From Mycolicibacterium celeriflavum (GTDB lineage: Bacteria; Actinomycetota; Actinomycetes; Mycobacteriales; Mycobacteriaceae), in the NCBI RefSeq assembly GCF_010731795.1, contig NZ_AP022591.1, forward strand, positions 3,286,001-3,350,000: a stretch of DNA of 64,000 nucleotides. Reading direction: 5' to 3'. The notes under the pieces are model-generated. The model had not been told where the DNA came from. It saw only the letters and a program-made list of their open reading frames with translations, and did no database searches. Within the stretch, counting starts at the first letter, position 1, and each line of letters begins with the position of its first letter. The position numbers and the translations under genes are program-made. Positions 30,525-43,325 of this stretch are shown in pieces.

Positions 30525-31724
30525 ATGGACGTGGCGACGACAACAGTTGGTGTCACCGATCTGAAGTTCCGCCTGGTCCGAGAGGACTTCGCCGACGCGG
30601 TCGCGTGGGTGGCCCGCAATTTGCCCACCCGGCCAACCGTTCCGGTGCTCGCCGGCGTGTTGCTGACCGGTTCCGAGGACGGGCTGACGATTTCGGGATT
30701 CGACTACGAAGTTTCGGCCGAGGTGCAAGTACCGGCCGAGATCGCTTCACCAGGCAGCGTTTTGGTGTCCGGCCGGCTGCTGTCCGACATCACCCGGGCG
30801 TTGCCGGCGAAGCCGATCGATGTCAGCGTCGAAGGCACTCGGGTGTCGTTGACCTGTGGGAGTTCCCGGTTCTCGCTTCCGACGATGGCCGTCGAGGACT
30901 ATCCGACGCTGCCCGCGTTGCCGGAGGAGACCGGTGTCATCTCCGCCGATCTGTTCGCCGAAGCGATCGGCCAGGTTGCCATTGCGGCCGGCCGCGATGA
31001 CACGCTGCCGATGCTCACCGGTATCAGGCTCGAAATCGCCGGGGAGAAAGTCGTTTTGGCGGCCACCGACCGGTTCCGGTTGGCGGTGCGCGAGCTGACG
31101 TGGTCAACGGTGGGCGCCGACATCGAGGCCGCGGTTCTGGTGCCGGCCAAGACGTTGTCGGAGGCCGCCAAGGCCGGCGCCGACGGTGGCGATGTGCACC
31201 TTTCGCTGGGGGCGGGTTCGGCGGTCGGCAAGGAGGGATTGCTCGGAATCAGCAGCGGCGGCAAACGCAGCACCACGCGTCTGCTCGATGCCGAGTTTCC
31301 GAAGTTCCGGCAGCTGCTGCCGACCGAGCACACCGCGATGGCGACAATCGGGGTCGCTGAACTCACCGAGGCGATCAAGCGTGTCGCATTGGTCGCCGAC
31401 CGCGGTGCTCAAGTGCGGATGGAATTCTCCGGCGACGCACTTCGGCTCTCGGCCGGCGCGGACGATGTGGGGCGCGCGGAAGAAGACCTCCCTGTCAGCT
31501 TCGTCGGAGACCCGTTGACCATCGCGTTCAATCCGACGTATCTGACCGACGGGCTTGGTTCGCTGCATTCCGAGCGGGTGACATTCGGCTTCACCACTCC
31601 CAGCCGGCCCGCGGTGTTGCGCCCGGCCGGTGACGACGACGCGAGTGTCGCTGCGGCGGGGCCCTTCCCCGCAGAGCAGACCGATTACGTGTACCTGCTG
31701 ATGCCGGTGCGGCTTCCAGGCTGA
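30525..31724 (+). CDS. dnaN: DNA polymerase III beta sliding clamp
   Basis: 399 residues, ATG 30525. Three clamp domains; recognisable segments are [56 protein letters not shown] and the C-terminal [12 protein letters not shown]. The ring tethers polymerase III to DNA. Confidence 0.97.
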   Translation: MDVATTTVGVTDLKFRLVREDFADAVAWVARNLPTRPTVPVLAGVLLTGSEDGLTISGFDYEVSAEVQVPAEIASPGSVLVSGRLLSDITRALPAKPIDVSVEGTRVSLTCGSSRFSLPTMAVEDYPTLPALPEETGVISADLFAEAIGQVAIAAGRDDTLPMLTGIRLEIAGEKVVLAATDRFRLAVRELTWSTVGADIEAAVLVPAKTLSEAAKAGADGGDVHLSLGAGSAVGKEGLLGISSGGKRSTTRLLDAEFPKFRQLLPTEHTAMATIGVAELTEAIKRVALVADRGAQVRMEFSGDALRLSAGADDVGRAEEDLPVSFVGDPLTIAFNPTYLTDGLGSLHSERVTFGFTTPSRPAVLRPAGDDDASVAAAGPFPAEQTDYVYLLMPVRLPG

Positions 31725-31779
31725 CCGGCCGCCGCGGACGCGAGGAGCAAAGGCAGACAACGCCACGGAAGGGGCGCAT

Positions 31780-32673
31780 ATGCAACTCGGGCTGGTCGGT
31801 CTGGGAAAAATGGGCTTCAACATGCGCGAACGCCTGCGTGAAGGCGGGCACGAAGTCGTCGGCTATGACCCGAGACCGGAAGTGACCGACGTCCCGACGC
31901 TCGCGGCGCTGGCCGATGCGCTGGATGCGCCGCGGGTGGTGTGGGTGATGGTGCCGTCTGGGCCGATCACCCGCGACACGATCACGGCCCTGGCCGACGA
32001 ACTCGGTGAGGGAGATCTCGTCATCGACGGTGGCAACTCCCGCTACACCGAAGACGGACCACACGCGAAACTGTTGAACGCGAAGGGAATTGCGTTCATC
32101 GACGCGGGCGTGTCCGGCGGTGTCTGGGGTCTGAAAGAAGGGTACGGCCTGATGGTCGGCGGTAGCGACGCCGACGTCGAACGCGCGATGCCGATCTTCG
32201 ACGCGTTGCGACCGCCGGGACCTCGTGAAGACGGGTTCGTGCACGCCGGACCGGTCGGTGCGGGGCACTACGCGAAGATGGTGCACAACGGCATCGAATA
32301 CGGCCTGATGATGGCGTACGCCGAGGGCTACGAGCTGCTTGCGGCCGAGGAGCTCATCACCGACACGCAGGCCGTCATTCAGGCGTGGACCAACGGCACG
32401 GTGGTGCGGTCATGGCTGCAGCAGTTGCTCGCCAAGGCGTTGAAGGAAGACCCGAAGTTCACCGACATCAGCGGCTACACCGAGGATTCCGGCGAAGGGC
32501 GCTGGACTGTGGAGGAGGCCATCAGCCACCGGGTGCCGATGCCGGTGATTGCGGCGTCGCTGTTCGCGCGCTTCGCTTCGCGCCAGGAGGATTCGCCGGC
32601 GATGAAGGCGGTTTCGGCGCTGCGCAACCAGTTCGGTGGGCACGCGGTCAAACGGGTCAGCGAGTCCGGCTAG
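31780..32673 (+). CDS. gnd: 6-phosphogluconate dehydrogenase (decarboxylating), short form
   Basis: 297 residues, ATG 31780. N-terminal dinucleotide-binding [12 protein letters not shown], substrate-binding [11 protein letters not shown], catalytic segment [21 protein letters not shown], and helical domain with [10 protein letters not shown]. The length places it in the short YqeC/Gnd group. It produces ribulose-5-phosphate and NAD(P)H. Its placement between dnaN and recF matches M. smegmatis-type genomes and is absent from M. tuberculosis. Confidence 0.93.
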   Translation: MQLGLVGLGKMGFNMRERLREGGHEVVGYDPRPEVTDVPTLAALADALDAPRVVWVMVPSGPITRDTITALADELGEGDLVIDGGNSRYTEDGPHAKLLNAKGIAFIDAGVSGGVWGLKEGYGLMVGGSDADVERAMPIFDALRPPGPREDGFVHAGPVGAGHYAKMVHNGIEYGLMMAYAEGYELLAAEELITDTQAVIQAWTNGTVVRSWLQQLLAKALKEDPKFTDISGYTEDSGEGRWTVEEAISHRVPMPVIAASLFARFASRQEDSPAMKAVSALRNQFGGHAVKRVSESG

Positions 32674-32678
32674 GTGCC

Positions 32679-33836
32679 GTGTACGTCCGCCGTCTTGCGC
32701 TGACCGACTTCCGGTCGTGGCCGCGCATCGAATTGGACCTCGAGCCGGGTCGCACCGTGTTCGTCGGACCGAACGGCTATGGTAAGACGAATCTCATTGA
32801 GGCGCTGTGGTATTCGTCGACGCTTGGTTCGCATCGGGTGGCCGCTGACGCGCCATTGATCCGGACCGGGGCCGAACGCGCGGTGGTGTCGACGATCGTC
32901 GTCAGCGAGCAACGCGAACTCGCCGTGGACCTCGAGATCACCGCGGGGCGCGCGAACAAGGCACGGCTCAACCGCTCCCCCGTGCGTTCGGCGCGAGAGA
33001 TCCTCGGTGTGTTGCGAGCGGTGCTGTTCGCCCCCGAGGATCTCGCGCTGGTGCGCGGCGACCCCGGTGAACGACGCCGCTATCTGGACGAACTCGCGAC
33101 CACGCGCCGCCCGCAGGTGGCCGCGATCCGCGCCGATTACGACAAGGTGTTGCGTCAGCGGGCGGCGCTGTTGAAGACGGCCTCCGGCGCGCGATTCCGC
33201 GGGGACCGCGGCGTCTTCGACACCCTCGACGTCTGGGACGGCCACCTGGCCGAGAAGGGTGCGCGGCTGATCGCGGCGCGGGTGGATCTCGTCAATCAAC
33301 TGGCGCCGGAGGTCGAAAAGGCCTATCAACTCCTGGCGCCCGGGTCGCGGTCGGCGGCGATCCGCTACCGCAGCGGGGTGGAAGCGGTGGAAGAGTCGGC
33401 CGGCACGGGCGACGCGGACTTGTTCGAGGCCGCACTGCTCGATGCGTTGGCTCGCCGCCGGGATGCCGAAATCGAACGCGGGGTCTGCCTGGTGGGTCCG
33501 CACCGCGACGACCTCGAATTGCGGCTCGGCGATCAGATCGCGAAAGGCTATGCCAGCCATGGTGAATCGTGGTCGATGGCGTTGTCGCTGAGATTAGCGG
33601 CCTATGAGTTGCTGCGGGCCGAAGGCGGCGATCCAGTGCTGCTCCTCGATGACGTGTTCGCGGAGTTGGACAACGCTCGCCGGCAGGCGCTGGCCACCGT
33701 GGCGGGATCGGCGGAGCAGGTGTTGGTGACGGCCGCGGTGCCCGAGGACGTTCCCGGCGACTGGGATGCCCGCAGGATCGGGGTCACGATGCGAGACGAC
33801 GAGGACGCGGGGCGGATTTCGGTGGTGCAGACATGA
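32679..33836 (+). CDS. recF: DNA replication/repair protein RecF
   Basis: 385 residues from GTG 32679 ([14 protein letters not shown]), five bases after gnd; the frame is open upstream but the family starts here. Walker [16 protein letters not shown], signature [16 protein letters not shown] and [15 protein letters not shown], Walker [14 protein letters not shown]. It helps load RecA at single-strand gaps. It overlaps the next gene by 4 bp. Confidence 0.96.
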   Translation: MYVRRLALTDFRSWPRIELDLEPGRTVFVGPNGYGKTNLIEALWYSSTLGSHRVAADAPLIRTGAERAVVSTIVVSEQRELAVDLEITAGRANKARLNRSPVRSAREILGVLRAVLFAPEDLALVRGDPGERRRYLDELATTRRPQVAAIRADYDKVLRQRAALLKTASGARFRGDRGVFDTLDVWDGHLAEKGARLIAARVDLVNQLAPEVEKAYQLLAPGSRSAAIRYRSGVEAVEESAGTGDADLFEAALLDALARRRDAEIERGVCLVGPHRDDLELRLGDQIAKGYASHGESWSMALSLRLAAYELLRAEGGDPVLLLDDVFAELDNARRQALATVAGSAEQVLVTAAVPEDVPGDWDARRIGVTMRDDEDAGRISVVQT

Positions 33837-34387
33837 CGTCGGACGAGAACGAGGCGGGCCCACCCGACCACCTGGCGAACCTGCGAGGAATGGATCTGGT
33901 GCGGCGCACGCTCGAGGAGGCCCGCGGCGCAGCGCGCAGCCAGGGCAAGGATGTCGGTCGCGGTCGCGGATCTGCCCCGCGCCGGATCGCGGGCAACAGT
34001 CGACGGCGCTGGTCGGGACCGGGCCCGGATTCGCGGGATCCGCAACCGTTCGGACCCGCGGCCAGCGACCTCGCCCGCAACCGCGGGTGGTCGGGCCGGG
34101 TTGCCGAGGGTGCGGTGTTCGGCCGTTGGCCCGGCGTCGTCGGCGAGGGCATCGCGGCGCACGCGACGCCGACGTCGTTGAATGACGGCGTGCTGACCAT
34201 CTCGGCGGAGTCGACCGCATGGGCGACTCAATTGCGGATGGTGCAGGCCCAGGTACTGGCCAAGATCGCGGACGCGGTGGGCGACGGCGTCGTCAGATCG
34301 CTGAAAATCGTCGGCCCGGTCGGGCCCTCGTGGCGCAAGGGCCGCTACCACATCTCCGGCAGGGGTCCGCGCGACACGTACGGATAG
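33833..34387 (+). CDS. dciA: DciA family replicative helicase operator (DUF721; Rv0004-like)
   Basis: 184 residues, ATG overlapping recF (ATGA). The N-terminal half is basic and low-complexity. The DUF721/DciA domain (about 90-180) contains [48 protein letters not shown]. DciA interacts with the replicative helicase DnaB in bacteria lacking DnaC, and Rv0004 was identified as such in mycobacteria. Confidence 0.92.
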   Translation: MTSDENEAGPPDHLANLRGMDLVRRTLEEARGAARSQGKDVGRGRGSAPRRIAGNSRRRWSGPGPDSRDPQPFGPAASDLARNRGWSGRVAEGAVFGRWPGVVGEGIAAHATPTSLNDGVLTISAESTAWATQLRMVQAQVLAKIADAVGDGVVRSLKIVGPVGPSWRKGRYHISGRGPRDTYG

Positions 34388-34540
34388 CTGTGCTCCGCGC
34401 CTGTTGGCTGAGAGGCGCGAGGACGACGCGATCCTACTTCTCAAGCGTCCTCAGGCACCTTCAATCGAGAAATTCCACAGGCGGCTCAAATAGGTGTGCA
34501 GAAACGCCCCCTCAGAATCGGTCCTGTCGCCATCGGACGG

Positions 34541-36658
<2,118 letters not shown>

Positions 36659-36680
36659 CTCAACCCGCTAAGGCTGATTG

Positions 36681-39176
36681 ATGACTGATACTTTGCCGCC
36701 CGAAGGCGACCGGATCGAACCGGTCGACATCCAGCAGGAGATGCAGCGCAGCTACATCGACTATGCGATGAGCGTGATCGTCGGGCGCGCGCTGCCCGAG
36801 GTGCGTGACGGCCTCAAGCCCGTGCACCGCCGCGTGCTCTACGCGATGTACGACTCGGGCTTCCGACCGGACCGCAGCCACGCGAAATCCGCACGCTCCG
36901 TTGCCGAGACGATGGGTAACTATCACCCGCACGGCGACGCGTCGATCTACGACACCCTGGTCCGGATGGCCCAGCCGTGGTCGCTGCGGTACCCGCTCGT
37001 CGACGGCCAGGGCAACTTCGGCTCACCGGGCAACGATCCACCGGCCGCGATGCGCTACACCGAGGCGCGGCTTACCCCGCTCGCGATGGAGATGCTGCGT
37101 GAAATCGACGAGGAGACAGTCGATTTCATCCCGAACTACGACGGTCGGGTGCAGGAGCCGACCGTGTTGCCGAGCCGGTTCCCCAACCTGCTGGCCAACG
37201 GCTCGGGCGGCATCGCCGTCGGCATGGCCACCAACATGCCACCGCACAACCTGCGCGAGCTGGCCGAAGCCGTGTACTGGTGCCTGGATAACCACGACGC
37301 CGACGAAGAGGCCACGCTGGCCGCGGTCACCGAACGCGTCAAGGGCCCCGACTTCCCGACGCATGGCTTGATCGTCGGCTCTCAAGGCATCCACGACATG
37401 TACACGACCGGCCGCGGGTCGGTGCGCATGCGCGGCGTCGTGGAGATCGAAGAGGACAACCGCGGCCGCACCGGCATTGTCATCACCGAGTTGCCGTATC
37501 AGGTCAACCACGACAACTTCATCACCTCGATCGCCGAACAGGTCCGCGACGGCAAGCTGGGCGGCATCGCCAACATCGAGGACCAGTCCAGCGACCGTGT
37601 CGGGCTGCGAATCGTGGTGGAGCTCAAGCGCGATGCGGTCGCCAAAGTGGTGCTGAACAACCTCTACAAACACACCCAGCTGCAGACCAGCTTCGGCGCA
37701 AACATGCTCTCGATCGTCGACGGCGTGCCCCGCACCCTGCGCCTCGACCAGCTGATCCGGCACTACGTCGACCATCAACTCGACGTCATCGTGCGGCGCA
37801 CCCGCTACCGGTTGCGCAAGGCCAACGAGCGGGCCCACATCCTGCGCGGCCTGGTCAAGGCGCTCGATGCGCTCGATGAGGTGATCGCGTTGATCCGGGC
37901 GTCGGAGACCGTCGACGTCGCGCGGCAGGGCTTGATCGAGTTGCTCGACATCGACGACATCCAGGCCCAGGCGATTCTCGACATGCAGCTGCGCCGGCTG
38001 GCCGCGCTGGAACGTCAGCGCATCGTCGACGACCTGGCGAAGATCGAAGCCGAGATCGCCGACCTCGAGGACATCCTGGCCAAGCCGGAGCGGCAGCGGG
38101 CGATCGTCCGCGACGAGCTCAAGGAGATCGCCGACAAGTACGGCGACGACCGTCGCACCCGCATCGTTGCCGCGGACGGCGAGGTCGCCGACGAGGACCT
38201 GATCGCCCGTGAGGACGTCGTCGTCACGATCACCGAGACCGGCTACGCCAAGCGGACCAAGACCGACCTGTACCGCAGCCAGAAGCGCGGCGGTAAGGGC
38301 GTGCAGGGCGCCGGACTCAAGCAGGACGACATCGTCAACCACTTCTTCGTCTGCTCCACTCACGACTGGATCCTGTTCTTCACCACTCAGGGCAGGGTCT
38401 ACCGAGCGAAGGCCTACGACCTGCCCGAGGCGTCGCGCACCGCGCGCGGCCAGCACGTCGCGAACCTGCTGGCGTTCCAGCCCGAGGAGCGGATCGCGCA
38501 GGTGATCCAGATCAAGAGCTACGAAGACGCGCCCTATCTTGTGCTGGCCACGCGCAAAGGCCTGGTGAAGAAGTCCAGGCTGGTCGACTTCGACTCCAAC
38601 CGGTCCGGCGGCATCGTGGCGGTCAACCTCCGCGACGGCGACGAACTGGTCGGCGCGGTGTTGTGCTCGGCCGACGACGACCTGCTGTTGGTGTCGGCCA
38701 AGGGCCAGTCGATCCGGTTCTCCGCCACCGACGAGGCACTGCGGCCGATGGGTCGCGCGACCTCCGGTGTGCAGGGCATGCGGTTCAACACCGACGACGA
38801 GCTGTTGTCGCTGAACGTCGTGCGGGAGAACACGTATCTACTGGTCGCGACGTCGGGCGGGTACGCCAAGCGCACGGCGATCGAGGAGTACAGCCCGCAG
38901 GGCCGCGGCGGCAAAGGCATCCTGACGATTCAGTACGACAAACGCCGTGGCAGTCTTGTGGGTGCGTTGATCGTCGATGACGACACAGAGTTGTACGCGA
39001 TCACATCAGGTGGAGGTGTCATCCGGACGGCGGCTCGCCAGGTTCGCAAGGCCGGGCGGCAAACCAAGGGCGTTCGGTTGATGAACCTGGGTGAGGGCAC
39101 GACACTGATAGCCATCGCGCGCAACGCGGAGGAAGGCGACAGCACCGACGAGGTCAACACCGACCCCGGTGCGTGA
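36681..39176 (+). CDS. gyrA: DNA gyrase subunit A
   Basis: 831 residues from ATG 36681 (a TTG directly before it is also in frame). The quinolone-resistance region reads [12 protein letters not shown]; the residue equivalent to M. tuberculosis Ala90 is Ala and the Asp94 position is Asp, the wild-type mycobacterial state. Catalytic Tyr sits in [10 protein letters not shown]. The C-terminal half forms the beta-pinwheel with the GyrA box [10 protein letters not shown]. It follows gyrB by 22 bp. Confidence 0.97.
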   Translation: MTDTLPPEGDRIEPVDIQQEMQRSYIDYAMSVIVGRALPEVRDGLKPVHRRVLYAMYDSGFRPDRSHAKSARSVAETMGNYHPHGDASIYDTLVRMAQPWSLRYPLVDGQGNFGSPGNDPPAAMRYTEARLTPLAMEMLREIDEETVDFIPNYDGRVQEPTVLPSRFPNLLANGSGGIAVGMATNMPPHNLRELAEAVYWCLDNHDADEEATLAAVTERVKGPDFPTHGLIVGSQGIHDMYTTGRGSVRMRGVVEIEEDNRGRTGIVITELPYQVNHDNFITSIAEQVRDGKLGGIANIEDQSSDRVGLRIVVELKRDAVAKVVLNNLYKHTQLQTSFGANMLSIVDGVPRTLRLDQLIRHYVDHQLDVIVRRTRYRLRKANERAHILRGLVKALDALDEVIALIRASETVDVARQGLIELLDIDDIQAQAILDMQLRRLAALERQRIVDDLAKIEAEIADLEDILAKPERQRAIVRDELKEIADKYGDDRRTRIVAADGEVADEDLIAREDVVVTITETGYAKRTKTDLYRSQKRGGKGVQGAGLKQDDIVNHFFVCSTHDWILFFTTQGRVYRAKAYDLPEASRTARGQHVANLLAFQPEERIAQVIQIKSYEDAPYLVLATRKGLVKKSRLVDFDSNRSGGIVAVNLRDGDELVGAVLCSADDDLLLVSAKGQSIRFSATDEALRPMGRATSGVQGMRFNTDDELLSLNVVRENTYLLVATSGGYAKRTAIEEYSPQGRGGKGILTIQYDKRRGSLVGALIVDDDTELYAITSGGGVIRTAARQVRKAGRQTKGVRLMNLGEGTTLIAIARNAEEGDSTDEVNTDPGA

Positions 39177-39205
39177 GCAGTGACGGGACCAGTGAGGAGC
39201 CGTAG

Positions 39206-40108
39206 GTGAGCTCACCCAACGAGCCGGGACGCCCACACGCGGGCGAAAGTCCAGGGGGCGCCAACGGCTCCGCGGCCAACAACGACGCTCTCGGTGCGGC
39301 CCGGCCCGATGTCTCCGACCGCGGAGACGTCCCGCCGTGGCAGCGCGGGCCCGCGGCGCGGGCGGCGCAACCCGGGGCCCGGCCGCCGGAGCCGCCGAGG
39401 CGGGGTCCGGGTCCGGCGCCGCGTGGCGACGGTCCCGGCGATGACGGTCATCCGCCGGAGCGGCCGGCCGACGACGTCCGGGGAAATCCGAACAACTCCC
39501 CCGGCCCCAGTCCCCGGCTGAACCGCTTCGTGTCGGGTGCTTCGGCGCCAACTGAGGAGGTGCCGCCGCGCGGCGACCGGCCTGAGGCGCCCCGGCCTGA
39601 GGCTTACGCCAGCGAACTCCCAGACCTGTCCGGGCCGATGCCGCGTCCGCCGCAGCAGCGTAAGCCTGCCGAGCGGTCGAGCGCAGAACCTGCCGCCCGC
39701 CCGGCTTCCGGGGCCCGCGTCCAGGTCGGCACCCGGCACAAGGGCCCGGTGCGGGCCAGCATGCAGATCCGCCGGATCGACCCGTGGAGCACGCTGAAGG
39801 TCTCCGCGGTGCTGTCCGTCGCGCTGTTCTTCGTGTGGATGATCGCGGTTGCGTTCCTCTACCTCGTGCTCGGCGGCATGGGCGTGTGGAGCAAGCTCAA
39901 CAGCAACGTCGGTGACCTGCTCACCAGCGCCGGCGGCGGTTCCGGCGGCGAGCTGGTGTCCAGCGGCACCATCTTCGGCGGCGCGACCTTGATCGGCTTG
40001 GTCAACATCGTGCTGCTGACGGCCATGGCGACCATCGGTGCGTTCGTCTACAACCTGACGACGGACTTGGTCGGCGGGGTCGAAGTCACGCTCGCCGACC
40101 GGGACTGA
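39206..40108 (+). CDS. DUF3566 membrane protein (Rv0007-like)
   Basis: 300 residues, GTG 39206 after GAGGAG. Residues 1-180 are Pro/Gly/Arg-rich and probably disordered. The C-terminal DUF3566 domain (about 180-300) holds two membrane helices ([22 protein letters not shown] and [21 protein letters not shown]). It always follows gyrA in mycobacteria; the function is unknown. Confidence 0.9.
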   Translation: MSSPNEPGRPHAGESPGGANGSAANNDALGAARPDVSDRGDVPPWQRGPAARAAQPGARPPEPPRRGPGPAPRGDGPGDDGHPPERPADDVRGNPNNSPGPSPRLNRFVSGASAPTEEVPPRGDRPEAPRPEAYASELPDLSGPMPRPPQQRKPAERSSAEPAARPASGARVQVGTRHKGPVRASMQIRRIDPWSTLKVSAVLSVALFFVWMIAVAFLYLVLGGMGVWSKLNSNVGDLLTSAGGGSGGELVSSGTIFGGATLIGLVNIVLLTAMATIGAFVYNLTTDLVGGVEVTLADRD

Positions 40109-40124
40109 AGGCGCGCTCCGCGGT

Positions 40125-40154
40125 TTGGGCGCGGGCCTACGATTGCGGTAATCT
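40125..40154 (+). promoter_or_regulatory. Promoter of tRNA-Ile
   Basis: TTGGGC (40125-40130), an 18-bp spacer, then TAATCT (40149-40154), ending 25 bp before the tRNA. This is a SigA-like layout. Confidence 0.55.
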
Positions 40155-40179
40155 CGTCGCTCGGCCGTAGCGGCGCTAC

Positions 40180-40253
40180 GGGGCTATAGCTCAGGCGGTT
40201 AGAGCGCTTCGCTGATAACGAAGAGGTCGGAGGTTCGAGTCCTCCTAGCCCCA
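40180..40253 (+). tRNA. ileT: tRNA-Ile (GAT)
   Basis: 74 nt. Acceptor GGGGCTA pairs with TAGCCCC, discriminator A. Anticodon GAT at 40214-40216 in the loop of TTCGC-TGATAAC-GAAGA. T-arm GGAGG-TTCGAGT-CCTCC. No encoded CCA. Confidence 0.97.
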
Positions 40254-40269
40254 CGGAAAGGTGCACACC

Positions 40270-40398
40270 ATGAGGCGGGTGCTGTTGATCGCGACCGCGA
40301 TTGCCGCAGCAGCCGCCGTCGCCCTCTGGCGGTCCCGCCACGGCGTCGAGGTGTGGCATGCGGCGCCCGACGCGCCGTCGGCGGACCAGGGGCCTTAG
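40270..40398 (+). CDS. DLW-39-like small membrane protein between ileT and alaT
   Basis: 42 residues, ATG 40270 preceded by GGAAAGG. An N-terminal hydrophobic helix (VLLIATAIAAAAAVALW) is followed by RSRHGVEVWHAAPDA and a short acidic end. Length, location and the W-centred motif fit the actinobacterial DLW-39 family, whose function is unknown. The last 10 bases, including the TAG, are the first 10 bases of tRNA-Ala, so the gene and the tRNA overlap on the same strand. Confidence 0.75.
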   Translation: MRRVLLIATAIAAAAAVALWRSRHGVEVWHAAPDAPSADQGP

Positions 40399-40461
40399 CT
40401 CAGTTGGTAGAGCGCTACCTTTGCAAGGTAGATGTCAGGAGTTCGATTCTCCTAGGCTCCA
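40389..40461 (+). tRNA. alaT: tRNA-Ala (TGC)
   Basis: 73 nt. Acceptor GGGGCCT pairs with AGGCTCC (one G-U). Anticodon TGC at 40422-40424 in CTACC-TTTGCAA-GGTAG. T-arm AGGAG-TTCGATT-CTCCT. No encoded CCA. Confidence 0.97.
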
Positions 40462-40492
40462 CTTCGATTCTCGTGCGGCCGGCCCGGCAGTC

Positions 40493-40900
40493 TCACGGCC
40501 GCGGCGCCACCTCCACGCTCGGCGGCAGGGGCGAGGGCTCCGGCTGCGTCGACCGCCGCACGATCGAGAACGCGACCGCTCCCCCGGCCACCGCCGCGAC
40601 GCCGACGCCGATCAACACCAGCCTGCGCCTGCGCAGCTTGCTCTTCGCGGTGCGCGCCGGCGACGCGCCGAGCAGCGCCTGCGACACGATCTCCTGCGCG
40701 GTGGCCAGATCCTCGCTCAGCTGAGCCTTGAGCCGGCCGCGGCGGTAGCGTTCGCCCACCCATTCCGCCGAGGACTGCGCACCGGTGATTCCCAGCCCCA
40801 GCGCGCCGCGTGTGACGTCGACCGGGCCGACCGCCGTGTACTTCAGGCCGCGGCTCAACCGCTCGCCTGGGGTCAACCGGACGTCCGTCTTCGAGCTCAT
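40493..40900 (-). CDS. cwsA: CwsA, cell wall synthesis / division-associated membrane protein
   Basis: 135 residues from ATG 40900 (MSSKTDVRLTPGERLSRGLKYTAVG); an upstream in-frame start at 40936 has no family support. One C-terminal membrane helix at about residues 96-116 (LVLIGVGVAAVAGGAVAFSIV) follows a cytoplasmic helical part, and the tail is Pro-rich. Position matches Rv0008c (CwsA), which interacts with CrgA and Wag31. Confidence 0.85.
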   Translation of the reverse strand: MSSKTDVRLTPGERLSRGLKYTAVGPVDVTRGALGLGITGAQSSAEWVGERYRRGRLKAQLSEDLATAQEIVSQALLGASPARTAKSKLRRRRLVLIGVGVAAVAGGAVAFSIVRRSTQPEPSPLPPSVEVAPRP

Positions 40901-41006
40901 GGCGCACCTCTTTCCGCGGCGTGGATGGGTCGACAACAGCCTGCCATCTACCGCAAGGCAGCGGTGCCCGTTGGGCGGTTAAGGCGGCGTGGCACACTGA
41001 CATCCC

Positions 41007-41534
41007 GTGACGAGCCCCATTCAGACAGCGACCGCGACCCTGCACACCAACCGCGGCGACATCAAGATCGCACTCTTCGGAAACCACGCGCCCAAGACCG
41101 TCGCCAACTTCGTCGGACTGGCGCAGGGAACCAAGGACTACAGCGGCGAGAATGCATCGGGCAGCACAGCGGGCCCTTTCTACGACGGCGTCGTGTTCCA
41201 CCGTGTCATCGAGGGCTTCATGATCCAGGGCGGTGACCCGACGGGCACCGGCCGCGGCGGGCCGGGCTACGAGTTCGCCGACGAGTTCCACCCCGAGCTG
41301 CAGTTCGACCGGCCCTACCTGCTCGCGATGGCCAACCGCGGCCCCGGCACCAACGGCTCGCAGTTCTTCATCACCGTCGGCAAAACGCCGCACCTGAACC
41401 GCAAGCACACCATCTTCGGTGAGGTTGTCGACGCGGAGTCCCAGAAGGTCGTCGACGCGATCGCATCCACTGCGACCGACCGCAACGACCGGCCCACCGA
41501 TCCGGTGGTCGTCGACTCGATCACCATCGCCTGA
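41007..41534 (+). CDS. ppiA: Peptidyl-prolyl cis-trans isomerase A (cyclophilin)
   Basis: 175 residues, GTG 41007. Complete cyclophilin fold with [25 protein letters not shown] and [35 protein letters not shown]. No signal peptide, so cytosolic. It catalyses proline isomerisation in folding proteins. Confidence 0.96.
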   Translation: MTSPIQTATATLHTNRGDIKIALFGNHAPKTVANFVGLAQGTKDYSGENASGSTAGPFYDGVVFHRVIEGFMIQGGDPTGTGRGGPGYEFADEFHPELQFDRPYLLAMANRGPGTNGSQFFITVGKTPHLNRKHTIFGEVVDAESQKVVDAIASTATDRNDRPTDPVVVDSITIA

Positions 41535-41543
41535 CCGAAGCGG

Positions 41544-41966
41544 TCAGGAGCCGGCGCCGGCGTAGCCCGCGTCGGTCAACACGTCGAGTACCTGCAGCGG
41601 GTCGGTGCCCAGATCCCATCGGGTGAACACGAGCAGCCGGTCATCGATGGTGTCGATTTCAAGTAGCCGGACTTTGCGGGCCAACCGGCGGAACTCGGTG
41701 ATCCGGATCAGCTTGATGGTGGTGCGCGGCAAAATCTCGGTGCCGAACAGACCGCGGGTCACCAGGCCGGCGTCTTCGATTGCCAGCTTTGGTCGGGCGC
41801 GCCATGAAAGGATCGCAAACACGATCAATCCCACCCCGGCAACGCCCGCCAGAATGCGGCCCGGAGGGTCTGTGATCAGGGTCACAGCGGGAATGGTGAG
41901 GATGACGCCGGCTATACCGCATGCGGCAATGCCCGCTGCGGGCGGACTCCACTGAGTTTGCTGCAT
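41544..41966 (-). CDS. PH-domain membrane protein (Rv0010c-like)
   Basis: 140 residues from ATG 41966 (MQQTQWSPP). Two hydrophobic helices (about 14-50) are followed by a bacterial PH-like domain (about 55-135, RARPKLAIEDAGLVTRGLFGTEILPRTTIKLIRITEF ... RWDLGTDPLQVLDVL). It converges with ppiA (9-bp gap). The function is unknown. A perfect DnaA box lies 35 bp upstream of the start. Confidence 0.86.
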   Translation of the reverse strand: MQQTQWSPPAAGIAACGIAGVILTIPAVTLITDPPGRILAGVAGVGLIVFAILSWRARPKLAIEDAGLVTRGLFGTEILPRTTIKLIRITEFRRLARKVRLLEIDTIDDRLLVFTRWDLGTDPLQVLDVLTDAGYAGAGS

Positions 41967-42001
41967 CCGTTGTGCACACCCTTTCACCGCCCCTTACGCG
42001 G

Positions 42002-42010
42002 TTATCCACA
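42002..42010. promoter_or_regulatory. Perfect DnaA box outside oriC
   Basis: TTATCCACA, identical to the consensus, in the promoter region of the PH-domain gene, about 11.5 kb from oriC. Confidence 0.6.
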
Positions 42011-42121
42011 AGTGCTATCCCCAATGGGGATGAATCACATCGGTGTGATCCGATTACTCGGAGGTTGCTGGGAGGATAACGATCAGCGACCAGAATGAAT
42101 TCATGTCGTCGGATCGACGGT

Positions 42122-42385
42122 TCAGCGCCACCGCATCGTGAGCAACAGCCCGGTAATCATGAAGGCAAACGCAATCGCGTAGTTCCACGGGCCCAGTTCG
42201 GCAAGGAACGGGATCGCCGACGACGCCAACTGGAAAACCAGAAGCCAGATCAGACCGATCAGCATCAAGCCGACGAACAACACCACGAACCAGGTACTGG
42301 ACGGACCCGCCTTGACCTTGACGGGCGTCCGGCTCACCGGGCTGCTGGTGAAGTCGTTCTTCTTGCGGACCTTGGACTTGGGCAT
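42122..42385 (-). CDS. crgA: Cell division protein CrgA
   Basis: 87 residues, ATG 42385 ([12 protein letters not shown]). Two membrane helices (about 30-50 and 63-82, [21 protein letters not shown] and [17 protein letters not shown]). CrgA recruits FtsZ, FtsQ, FtsI and CwsA partners to the septum in mycobacteria. Confidence 0.93.
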   Translation of the reverse strand: MPKSKVRKKNDFTSSPVSRTPVKVKAGPSSTWFVVLFVGLMLIGLIWLLVFQLASSAIPFLAELGPWNYAIAFAFMITGLLLTMRWR

Positions 42386-42475
42386 GGGTACCTTCGGGAC
42401 AACTGGTGCGACGATGTAGATACGAGCCTAACGTAGGCCCGCCACAGCAGAGTCAGGGAAGCCGGGTGGCAGCGG

Positions 42476-43258
42476 ATGCAGCGGTCAGTGCGCAGTCACG
42501 GGACGCGAGGGTCCACGCAGCGCGCAGGCCTGTGGCGGTACGGCGTGCCGGTGATCTGCCTGCTTGCGGGTCTTCTGCTGGCGACCACCCACGGCGTCTC
42601 CGGCGGTGACGACATCCGGCGCAGCGACGCCCCGCGGCTGGTCGACCTCGTCCGAGAGACCCAGCAGTCGGTGGACCGGCTCAGCGCCGAACGTGACTCC
42701 CTCGCGACCGCGATGGACACCCGCCACGGGGGCAGCCCCCGCGCCGACGCGGCCCTGACCGCCATCACCGCCCGCGCTGACCGGTTGGCGGCCGTCGCCG
42801 GTCTGGAGCCCCTGCGCGGGCCCGGCCTGGTGGTCACTCTCAACGACGCCCAACGCGACGCCGAGGGTCGGTTCCCCCGCGACGCCTCGCCCGACGACCT
42901 GGTGGTGCACCAGCAGGACATCGACGCCGTGCTCAATGCGCTGTGGAGCGCCGGCGCCGAGGGCATCCAGATGCAGGACCAGCGGATCATCGGCACGTCG
43001 GCGCCACGGTGCGTCGGTAACACCCTGCTGCTCAACGGCCGCACGTACAGCCCGCCCTACGTGATCACCGCGATCGGCGATGCGGCTGCCATGCAGGCGG
43101 CGTTGGCGGCCGCTCCCCTGGTCAACCTCTATCGCCAGTACGTGGTGCGCTTCGGGCTGGGTTACTCCGAGGAACCCCGCGCCGAGGTCGAACTCGTCGG
43201 GCACACCGAACCGGTCCGGATGAAGTTCGCCAAGCCGGCGGGGCCGATCGGATGGTGA
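42476..43258 (+). CDS. DUF881 family protein (Rv0012-like)
   Basis: 260 residues, ATG 42476. N-terminal membrane anchor (about 20-42, RYGVPVICLLAGLLLATTHGV), then a coiled-coil segment (VRETQQSVDRLSAERDSLATAMD). The DUF881 domain follows with GPGLVVTLNDA, DDLVVHQQDIDAVLNALWSAGAEGI and PPYVITAIGDAAAMQAAL. Conserved next to division genes in actinobacteria; function unknown, probably extracytoplasmic. Confidence 0.9.
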   Translation: MQRSVRSHGTRGSTQRAGLWRYGVPVICLLAGLLLATTHGVSGGDDIRRSDAPRLVDLVRETQQSVDRLSAERDSLATAMDTRHGGSPRADAALTAITARADRLAAVAGLEPLRGPGLVVTLNDAQRDAEGRFPRDASPDDLVVHQQDIDAVLNALWSAGAEGIQMQDQRIIGTSAPRCVGNTLLLNGRTYSPPYVITAIGDAAAMQAALAAAPLVNLYRQYVVRFGLGYSEEPRAEVELVGHTEPVRMKFAKPAGPIGW

Positions 43259-43325
43259 CTTCGGTCTGTTCGTCGCGCCAACCGCGACCAGGTACACCGA
43301 AAATCGCAACCAGTAACCTGGGCTG

